64,000 nt of DNA from Ideonella_A intermedia_A (lineage in GTDB: Bacteria; Pseudomonadota; Gammaproteobacteria; Burkholderiales; Burkholderiaceae_C), in contig CALRPU020000016.1 of the NCBI GenBank assembly GCA_943370175.1, positions 1 to 64,000 on the forward strand, read 5' to 3'. Positions 57,961 to 64,000 of this stretch are shown one piece after another (position 1 is the first letter of the stretch; each line of letters starts with the position of its first letter). The notes below the pieces were generated by a model. The model ran no database searches. It was not told where the DNA came from and worked only from the letters and a program-made list of their open reading frames with translations. The position numbers and the translations under genes are program-made.

Positions 57961-59825
57961 AGCGCAATCCCCACGCTCAAGTGAAAGCGGAATTTGCGCA
58001 GCTCGTCCGCGTACGCCAGGTCCAGGCGCAGCGGGCCCACCGGGCTGCGCCAGCGCACCCCGGCGCCATAGCCCAGCACCGGCTTCAGCTCGCGCCAACC
58101 GGTGGCGGCGTTGCCGGCATCAGCGAACACCGCCCACCACACCGACGGCAGCCGGTTGCTGATGGGCCGCGCCACTTCGGCGCTGGTGGTCAGCAGCACG
58201 CGCCCGCTGGTGGTGATGCCGCCCACCTGGGGCCCGAGGCTGCGGTAGTCGTAGCCGCGCACCGAGTCGTCGCCGCCGGCGCGGAACAGCAGGGTGTCCG
58301 GCACCGCCACCACGCTGCGGCTCAGCAGCTGCCCCACCTCCACGCGCCCGGTCGCGTACCAGCGGTCGCCCAGTGGCCGGTAGGCCACGGCCTTGCCGTA
58401 CAGGCGGGCGAAGGGACCGTTTGGTGCACTCCCCGACCAGGCGTAGCCGGCGCCCGCCTGCGCGTTGAAGCTGAGGCCCCGTGTGGGCAGCAGCGCGTTG
58501 TCGACGTCGCGCCGCACGGTGCCGACGTTCAGCGACAGCGCGCGGCTGAACTCGTTGAGCACGTCGCTGCGCGTGGACGCCTGTTCGTACTCGGCAAACA
58601 CGATGCGTTCCAGGCGCTCGCTTTCCTGCGAGCGCCCCACGCGCAGCCGTGCCGACCCGACCGTGGTGCCCACGCTCGCCTGGCGCAACAGCTTGACGCC
58701 CACCAGGTTGCGCCAACCACCGCTGAGCGGGTGCGTGCTCAGGTCGCCTTCCCACAACTGCTGGTCTCGGCCCAACTCGAACTTGTTCTTGCTGGTCAGG
58801 TCGGTGCCGAAGAAGCTGCGGCCGAAGACCATGCGGTGCGTGTGTTCCAGCGACAGGCGTTGCCCGGTGGCGTCGCTGTAGCCCACGCCGACGGTGGCCT
58901 GCTGCAGTGGCAGCTCGCGCAGGCGCACCGTGACCGGGGCCGCTGCGGCGGTGGCCGGGTCCGGGTCCAGTTCCACCACCGCGCCCTCGAACAGGCCGCT
59001 GCGTTGCAGCCGCTCCTGGGTGTCGAGCAGGGCCTTCTCGGTGTAGCGGTCGCCCGGCGAAAAGGTGGCCAGGTTGCGCACGGCCTGGGCGCGGTAGCGC
59101 GCCAGCCCTTCGATCTTCAGCTCGCCGTAGCGAAACAGCGGCCCGCTGTCGACCAGCACGTACAGCGACGCCGTGTTCGCCGTGGCGTCCACCTTGGCCG
59201 CGCTGTCGGCCAGCTCGGCGGCGGCATGGCCGTCGGCGCGCAACGGGGCCACCGCGCTGTCCTTGCCATCGGCCCAGGCCGATTGGGTGAACGGCCGGCC
59301 GCTGCGCAATGGCCAGCGGCGGCGCAGCGCCTCGACCTCGGCGCGCGCCGCCGCGTCGCCGGCCGCGGCGCGGTCTTGCAGCGGTCCGCGCAGCGCGAGC
59401 GTCGCTTGCGCGATGACGGTGCGCGGGCCGGCGCTCAGGGTGAGCGCCACCACCGGCAGGCCGGCGCCGTTGTCCGGCAGGCGCCGCACGTCGACTTCGG
59501 GGTTGAAGTAGCCCTGCGTCTCGACCAGCGTGCGCGCCTGGGTGCGGGCGGCGGCCACCAGGCGGTCCAGCTCCGCCGAGGTGATGCGGTCGGACTCGGG
59601 GGCACGTTGGAAGCGCGCCAGGTCCAGGTAGGTGTTGAGCAGCGGCGCGAGCTCGTCCGGCGCCTTGATCTGCAGCAGGTACATGTCGCGCAGCGGCTCG
59701 GCGGCCTTGGCCGCGGCCTGGTCGTCACGCTGCTTCAGCAGCCCGCAACCCGACAGGCCCAGCGCGGCTACCCAAACGGCGAGCAACAGACCGGTGCGCC
59801 ATCGCCCGGTGGCGCGGGCGGTCAT
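57957..59825 (-). CDS. tamA: TamA, outer-membrane BamA-family protein, with lipobox
   Basis: A 622-residue Omp85-family protein with POTRA domains in the first half and a 16-stranded barrel (GVGYSDATGQRLSLEHTHRM and the RGYDYRSLGPQVGG loop, ending in FRFHLSVGIAL). The signal region reads LLLAVWVAALGLSGC, a lipobox with Cys near residue 27, so the N-terminus may be lipidated, which is not usual for TamA. The start at 59825 overlaps the stop of the VWA gene (ATGA). It is followed by tamB in the normal order. Confidence 0.93.
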   Translation of the reverse strand: MTARATGRWRTGLLLAVWVAALGLSGCGLLKQRDDQAAAKAAEPLRDMYLLQIKAPDELAPLLNTYLDLARFQRAPESDRITSAELDRLVAAARTQARTLVETQGYFNPEVDVRRLPDNGAGLPVVALTLSAGPRTVIAQATLALRGPLQDRAAAGDAAARAEVEALRRRWPLRSGRPFTQSAWADGKDSAVAPLRADGHAAAELADSAAKVDATANTASLYVLVDSGPLFRYGELKIEGLARYRAQAVRNLATFSPGDRYTEKALLDTQERLQRSGLFEGAVVELDPDPATAAAAPVTVRLRELPLQQATVGVGYSDATGQRLSLEHTHRMVFGRSFFGTDLTSKNKFELGRDQQLWEGDLSTHPLSGGWRNLVGVKLLRQASVGTTVGSARLRVGRSQESERLERIVFAEYEQASTRSDVLNEFSRALSLNVGTVRRDVDNALLPTRGLSFNAQAGAGYAWSGSAPNGPFARLYGKAVAYRPLGDRWYATGRVEVGQLLSRSVVAVPDTLLFRAGGDDSVRGYDYRSLGPQVGGITTSGRVLLTTSAEVARPISNRLPSVWWAVFADAGNAATGWRELKPVLGYGAGVRWRSPVGPLRLDLAYADELRKFRFHLSVGIAL

Positions 59826-61006
59826 TTGCTCAGCAGGCGCATGGCCCCTTCCAGGCCCTGCAAGGTCAGCGGGAACATGCGCTGGTTCATCAGCTGCTGA
59901 ATCACGGCAATGCTTTGCCGGTAGCCCCACACGCCCTGGGGCTCGGGGTTGATCCAGGCAAAGTGCGGGAAGGCGTGTGTCAGGCGCTGCAGCCATTCGG
60001 CGCCGGCCTCTTCGTTGTTGTATTCGACGCTGCCGCCCGGCTGAAGGATTTCATACGGGCTCATCGTGGCGTCGCCGATGAAGATCAGCTTGTAATCCTT
60101 GTTGTACTTGCGGATCACGTCCCAGGTGCTGAACTTCTCGCTGTAGCGGCGGCGGTTGTTCTTCCACATGAAGTCGTAGACGCAGTTGTGGAAGTAATAG
60201 AACTCCAGGTGCTTGAACTCGTTCTTGGCGGCGCTGAACAGTTCTTCCACGCGGTGGATGTGCTCGTCCATCGTGCCACCCACGTCCATCAGCAGCAGCA
60301 CCTTCACCTTGTTGTGGCGCTCGGGCACCATCTTGATGTCGAGGTAGCCCGCGTTGGCGGCGGTGCTGCGGATGGTGTCGTCCAGGTCCAGTTCTTCCTC
60401 GGACCCTTCGCGGGCGAAGCGGCGCAGGCGGCGCAACGCGACCTTGATGTTGCGGGTGCCCAGCTCCAGGGTGTCGTCGTAGTCCTTGAACTGACGCTGG
60501 TCCCACACCTTCACGGCGCTCTTGTTGCGGCTCTTGTCCTGGCCGATGCGGATGCCCTGGGGGTTGTAGCCGTAGGCGCCGAAGGGGCTGGTGCCGCCGG
60601 TGCCGATCATGCGGTTGCCGCCTTCGTGGCGTTCTTTCTGTTCCTCGAAGCGCTTCTTCAGCGTGGCCATCAGCTCGTCCCAGCCCATCTTCTCGATGGC
60701 GGCCTTCTCCTCGGGGCTCAGTTCCAGTTCCAGCCGCTTCTGGAGCCATTCCAAGGGAATGTCCTGGCTGAAGTCGGTCAGCAGTTCCACACCCTTGAAG
60801 TAGGCCGCGAAGGCGCGGTCGAACTTGTCGAAGTTGGCCTCGTCCTTGACCAGCGTGGTGCGGGCCAGCACGTAGAACTTGTCGACCGACGGGCCGCCGT
60901 CGTCGTCGATGACGCCGGCTTTCAGGGCTTCCAGCAGCATCAGGTACTCCTTGACGGAGACCTTGAGCTTGGCGGCGCGCAAGGTGAAGAAGAAGTCGAT
61001 CAGCAT
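59822..61006 (-). CDS. VWA-domain protein (CoxE-like)
   Basis: A 394-residue cytoplasmic protein. The first half is charged and helical; the second half is a von Willebrand A-type fold (VKVLLLMDVGGTMDEHIHR near residue 235). The metal-binding DxSxS motif is altered to DVGGT, so metal binding may be weak. CoxE-type VWA proteins work with MoxR ATPases as metal-insertion or chaperone pairs, and a MoxR-type C-terminus lies three genes away at the window edge. It is coupled by ATGA to tamA, although no functional link to TamAB is known. Confidence 0.87.
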   Translation of the reverse strand: MLIDFFFTLRAAKLKVSVKEYLMLLEALKAGVIDDDGGPSVDKFYVLARTTLVKDEANFDKFDRAFAAYFKGVELLTDFSQDIPLEWLQKRLELELSPEEKAAIEKMGWDELMATLKKRFEEQKERHEGGNRMIGTGGTSPFGAYGYNPQGIRIGQDKSRNKSAVKVWDQRQFKDYDDTLELGTRNIKVALRRLRRFAREGSEEELDLDDTIRSTAANAGYLDIKMVPERHNKVKVLLLMDVGGTMDEHIHRVEELFSAAKNEFKHLEFYYFHNCVYDFMWKNNRRRYSEKFSTWDVIRKYNKDYKLIFIGDATMSPYEILQPGGSVEYNNEEAGAEWLQRLTHAFPHFAWINPEPQGVWGYRQSIAVIQQLMNQRMFPLTLQGLEGAMRLLSK

Positions 61007-61035
61007 GGGGTGCTCCAGGCGGGCGGGGCTGGTGG

Positions 61036-63096
61036 TCAGGCCGACGCGGTCGAGCGCTTGCGCGGGCGCTTGGCCGGCTGGGACCGGGCCGGGTCGTGCT
61101 GTTTCAGCCAGTCGAAAAACTCACCGTACCAGAGCCGCGAATTGCGAGGTTTCAAAATCCAATGGTTCTCGTCCGGGAACCACACCAGCCGCGACGCCAC
61201 GCCGCGGGCTTTCAGCGTGTTGTAGTAGGCCAGGCCTTGCTGGTCGGGCACGCGGTAATCCAGCGCCCCGTGGATCACCAGCGTGGGCGTGCGCATGTGC
61301 TGGGCGAAGCTGTGCGGGCTTTGCGCGGCCACCTTGGCCGGGTCGTCCCAGTACCAGGCGCCCAATTCGCGGGCGTGCCAGGTGTAGGCGTCGTCGCTGA
61401 ACATGGCCGTCCAGTCGAAACATCCGGCATGGCAAACATACGCCTGGTAACGACCCGGGGCCACGTGGCCGTTCATCCAGGCCACCATGTAGCCGCCGTA
61501 GCTGCCGCCGGTGGCGAACACCCGCTTGGGGTCGCACCAGCGCTGCTTCAGCAACCAGTCGGTGCCGGCTTCAACGTCCTGCAGTTCCAGTTCGCCCCAG
61601 CGGTGGGTGATGCTGTCCAGGAAGGCCTGGCCGAAGCCGCTGGAGCCGTGGTAGTTCACGCAGGCCACCACGTAGCCCTGGGCGGCAAAGACCTGGTTGT
61701 TCCAGCGGTAGTGGAAGGTGTCGCCGCTGGCCGCGTGCGGGCCGCCGTGGATGCTGTGCAGCACCGGGTGCTTCTTCTTCGGGTCGAAGCCGGGCGGGTA
61801 GACCACCCACATCTGCACCGGGTCGCCCTGGGCGCCGGTCACGGTGACCTCCTCGTGCGCGCCGAAGCGGAAGCCCGACAGCAAGGCGTCGTTGAAGGCC
61901 TCCACCCGCTGCGGCGCCGCGCCTTCGCGGTGAACGTGGGCGCGGGCCGGGTGGGCCATGGCGTCGGCCACCACCAGCGCCAGCTCCTGGCCGGCGCCGT
62001 CGGGGCCGATGGCGTAGCCCTGCACCCAGCCGCCGCGGGCCATCAGCGCGGGCGCCGCTTCGCCCAAGATGTGGCGCCACAGGTGGTGGCGGCCGCGTTC
62101 CTCGGCGGTGAACCACAGCGCCCGCCCGTCGGCCGACCAGGTGACCGGTGCGTGCGGCGCGTGGTCCCACTCGGGCGTCACCAGGTGCTTGGGCGACCAC
62201 GCCGCCCCGCGTGGCAGCACCGCCAGCAGCTCAGGCTCGGTGTGCTTCTTGCCCTGGTGGCTGGCCAGCAGCGCCAGTGCGCCGCCGTCGGGCCGGTAGA
62301 CCGGGGCGTTGAAGTCCCAGCCCTTGGCCTGTGCCACCACGTGGAAGCGCTTGTCGCGCAGGCTCAGCTCGACCAGCACCTTGCAGTGGTCCGGTCGTTG
62401 CTCAGGCTCGATGTCGCAGGCGAACACCACATGCTTGCCGTCCGGCGAGACGTCGAAGGTGTTGCCGTCGGGCTCGGCGCGTGGCAGCTGGTAGGGGCTG
62501 CCTTCCATCAGGTCGGTGACGCGGCCGCTGGCGAGGTCCAGCACGTGCAGGTGGGCCACGCGGCCCATCGGGATGTGGTGGTCCCAGTGGCGGTACTGGG
62601 CGTCGCTGGTGACGTAGGCGGTTTCCTTGCGCGCCGTGAATTCGGCGTGGCGTCGCGCCTGCGCCTTGGCGCCCTTCAGCTCGGGCCACACCCAGGACAC
62701 GAAGGCGATGCGCTTGCCGTCCGCCAGCCACTTGAACGCCTCGACGCCGGTGGCGCAGTCGCTGACGCGGCGCGATTCACCGCCGTCGGGGGCGATGAGG
62801 TACAGCTGCGGTGTGGTGTCCTTCTTGCCGTCCTGTTCGCGCCGGGCGACGAAGGCAATCTGGTCGCCCTTGGGCGACCAGCGGGCCTGGCCGTCCTTGT
62901 CGCCGCACTGGGTCAGCGCCCTGGGCGCGCCGCCCAGCGTCGACAACAGCCACAGCCGCGTGGCCGACGTGTTGGTCTCCATGTCGTGGCGGCTCAGGCT
63001 GCACACTGCCTGGGCGCCGTCGGGCGACATCGACACGCCGCCCAGGCGCTCGATCTTCCACAAGTCGTCGATGGTGAAGGCGGTGCTGCGGGTCAT
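61036..63096 (-). CDS. S9-family prolyl oligopeptidase-like peptidase
   Basis: A 686-residue serine peptidase of the S9 family (acylaminoacyl-peptidase/DPP type): an N-terminal beta-propeller to about residue 420 and a C-terminal hydrolase domain. The triad is Ser532 in GGSYGGYM, Asp613 in HGALDYRVP and His645 in ENHWILKP. There is no signal peptide, so it is cytoplasmic. It cuts short peptides; the exact specificity is not readable. It sits 29 bp upstream of the VWA gene on the same strand and 4 bp after the GNAT gene. Confidence 0.95.
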   Translation of the reverse strand: MTRSTAFTIDDLWKIERLGGVSMSPDGAQAVCSLSRHDMETNTSATRLWLLSTLGGAPRALTQCGDKDGQARWSPKGDQIAFVARREQDGKKDTTPQLYLIAPDGGESRRVSDCATGVEAFKWLADGKRIAFVSWVWPELKGAKAQARRHAEFTARKETAYVTSDAQYRHWDHHIPMGRVAHLHVLDLASGRVTDLMEGSPYQLPRAEPDGNTFDVSPDGKHVVFACDIEPEQRPDHCKVLVELSLRDKRFHVVAQAKGWDFNAPVYRPDGGALALLASHQGKKHTEPELLAVLPRGAAWSPKHLVTPEWDHAPHAPVTWSADGRALWFTAEERGRHHLWRHILGEAAPALMARGGWVQGYAIGPDGAGQELALVVADAMAHPARAHVHREGAAPQRVEAFNDALLSGFRFGAHEEVTVTGAQGDPVQMWVVYPPGFDPKKKHPVLHSIHGGPHAASGDTFHYRWNNQVFAAQGYVVACVNYHGSSGFGQAFLDSITHRWGELELQDVEAGTDWLLKQRWCDPKRVFATGGSYGGYMVAWMNGHVAPGRYQAYVCHAGCFDWTAMFSDDAYTWHARELGAWYWDDPAKVAAQSPHSFAQHMRTPTLVIHGALDYRVPDQQGLAYYNTLKARGVASRLVWFPDENHWILKPRNSRLWYGEFFDWLKQHDPARSQPAKRPRKRSTASA

Positions 63097-63100
63097 GCGG

Positions 63101-63736
63101 TCAGGACATCAAAGGGTCGTTGGAAGGCGGTCGCCGCGGCTTGTCAAGCTGCCAGCGAAGGTGCGACTTCACCGTCGGCCACTCGGCCTGGACGATGCTG
63201 TAGACGCAGGTGTCGCGCAGCGTGCCGTCGGCTGCGCGCTGGTGGCAGCGCAGCACGCCGTCCAGCTTGGCACCCAGCCGCTCGATGCCGCGCCGGCTGG
63301 CGTGGTTGAAGAAGTGGGTGCGGAACTCAACGGCGATGCAGCCCAGGGTGTCAAAGGCATGGCCCATCAGCATCAGCTTGCACTCGGTGTTCAGCGGGCT
63401 GCGCTGCACCCGGGTGGCGTACCAGGTGCTGCCGATCTCGACGCGGCGGTGCACCGCGTCGATGTTCATGAAAGTGGTCATGCCGCAGGGCACGCCTTGC
63501 GCGTCCAGCACGGTGAACGGCAGCATGCTGCCGCGCGTGTGAAGGGCCAGGCGGCGGTCGATCTCGGCGGCCATGCCCTCGGGCGTGGGCACGGCGGTGT
63601 ACCAGAGGCGCCACAGCTCGCCGTCGCGAACCGCCTCGGTCAAACCGGGGGCGTGGTCAGGGTGCAGTGGCACCAGCGCCGCGTGCGTCCCCTGGAGCGT
63701 GAGCGGCGTGGTCAACGCCATCGCCGGTGCATTCAT
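63101..63736 (-). CDS. GNAT-family acetyltransferase (RimJ/RimL-like)
   Basis: A 211-residue N-acetyltransferase of the RimJ/RimL group. The acetyl-CoA region shows in the segments VEIGSTWYATRVQRSPLNTE (near 119) and AFDTLGCIAVEFRTHFFNHASR (near 152), the signature of enzymes acting on ribosomal-protein or other N-termini. The start at 63736 is 6 bp after the MoxR-type gene, so the genes form one transcription unit. The acceptor is unknown. Confidence 0.9.
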   Translation of the reverse strand: MNAPAMALTTPLTLQGTHAALVPLHPDHAPGLTEAVRDGELWRLWYTAVPTPEGMAAEIDRRLALHTRGSMLPFTVLDAQGVPCGMTTFMNIDAVHRRVEIGSTWYATRVQRSPLNTECKLMLMGHAFDTLGCIAVEFRTHFFNHASRRGIERLGAKLDGVLRCHQRAADGTLRDTCVYSIVQAEWPTVKSHLRWQLDKPRRPPSNDPLMS

Positions 63737-63742
63737 GCGGCG

Positions 63743-64000
63743 TCAGCGGTTGTGGCGCTGCATGAAGACGAGTTTCTCGAACAGGCTCAGGTCCTGTTCG
63801 TTTTTCAGCAGGGCGCCCACCAGCGGCGGCACGGCGACCTTCTCGTCCTTGCTTTGCAGCACTTCGATGGGGATGTCCTCGGCCACCAGCAGTTTCAGCC
63901 AGTCCAGCAACTCCGAGGTGCTGGGCTTCTTTTTCAGGCCGGGCAGGTTGCGGATGTCGTAGAAGTTCTTCAGCGCCGCGCTCAACAGTTCCTTTTTCAG
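63743..64000 (-). CDS. MoxR-family AAA ATPase, C-terminal part (truncated by window edge)
   Basis: The last 80-odd residues of a MoxR-type ATPase; the frame runs off the right edge, so the N-terminus and ATP-binding motifs are not visible. The segment KNFYDIRNLPGLKKKPSTSELLDWLKLLVAEDI and the following PPLVGALLKNEQDLSLFEKL are the typical C-terminal helical lid of the MoxR group that partners CoxE-type VWA proteins. The matching VWA gene at 59822-61006 supports this reading. Confidence 0.8.
   Translation of the reverse strand: MKKELLSAALKNFYDIRNLPGLKKKPSTSELLDWLKLLVAEDIPIEVLQSKDEKVAVPPLVGALLKNEQDLSLFEKLVFMQRHNR

Noticed and set aside
57981..59900. 639-codon open frame on the plus strand
   Set aside because: Antisense to tamA; no conserved segments, while tamA has clear Omp85 features.
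61096..63309. 737-codon open frame on the plus strand
   Set aside because: Antisense shadow of the S9 peptidase, which has a complete catalytic triad on the other strand.

Overview
The window is high-GC DNA with short intergenic gaps and many 1-4 base start/stop overlaps. The gene content (imuA/imuB, Bug-type binding proteins, Tat-exported SoxY, LapD/LapG, an HU protein with a long basic tail, TamA/TamB, SlyX, YchJ) points to a betaproteobacterium of the order Burkholderiales, probably near the Sphaerotilaceae/Comamonadaceae. This assignment is an inference from gene families; no rRNA or marker set is present. Both window edges cut genes: a diguanylate cyclase on the left and a MoxR-type ATPase on the right.

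Layout from left to right. 0-6 kb: a truncated GGDEF protein, then a sulfur-oxidation block in which soxY-soxZ-amidase-small membrane protein run leftward and an ArsR-type (SoxR-like) regulator plus a YeeE/YedE (SoxT-like) transporter run rightward. 6-12 kb: an AppA-like BLUF/B12-fold photoreceptor, a PH-SHOCT protein, the glutathione-dependent formaldehyde pathway (a small Cys-rich protein, frmA, S-formylglutathione hydrolase) and an acyl-CoA synthetase. 12-15.4 kb: a lapG-lapD-truC operon for c-di-GMP-controlled surface proteolysis. 15.6-19 kb: an operon with a Bug binding protein, a PuuE-like deacetylase, a GntR/FCD regulator and a racemase-fold protein, preceded by a twin-palindrome operator. 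19.2-24.4 kb: a hydroxycinnamate-type cluster (CoA ligase, crotonase, tannase/feruloyl esterase, MarR) with operator-like palindromes in the divergent promoter. 24.4-28 kb: a copper-type set (PCu(A)C chaperone, TonB receptor, DUF2946). 28-35 kb: an SDR, a CDF metal exporter, a catalase-fold protein without the distal His, msrA, an exported NTF2-like protein and a two-component system. 35-43 kb: SelO, a YkgJ protein, GntR, a 46-residue zinc ribbon, an OmpA-like protein, a probable halohydrin dehalogenase, HU, a carotenoid oxygenase with a DUF2141 partner, and a MoaD/ThiS-like protein coupled to a BNR-repeat protein.

44.7-46.95 kb is a decayed genomic island in the 3' half of tRNA-Ala(CGC). It is bounded by a perfect 50-bp repeat of the tRNA and holds a third tRNA-end remnant, three terminators, an integrase fragment, a broken gene and a small secreted-protein operon. 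47-64 kb is conserved housekeeping DNA: an alpha/beta hydrolase, YchJ, SOS-box-controlled imuA-imuB, an isolated c-subunit gene, an XRE regulator, tRNA-Arg(CCU), the VWA-tamA-tamB operon, an S9 peptidase, a GNAT enzyme and the truncated MoxR ATPase.

The observations most worth following are these. (1) A short-chain-dehydrogenase-fold protein at 39159-39845 carries both sequence signatures that define halohydrin dehalogenases. (2) Matching four-unit 11-bp direct-repeat arrays precede both the two-component operon and the exported-protein gene, tying them into one regulon. (3) The BLUF protein keeps the AppA photochemical residues and also carries a B12-type fold with its axial His. (4) The tRNA-Ala island shows layered integration scars.
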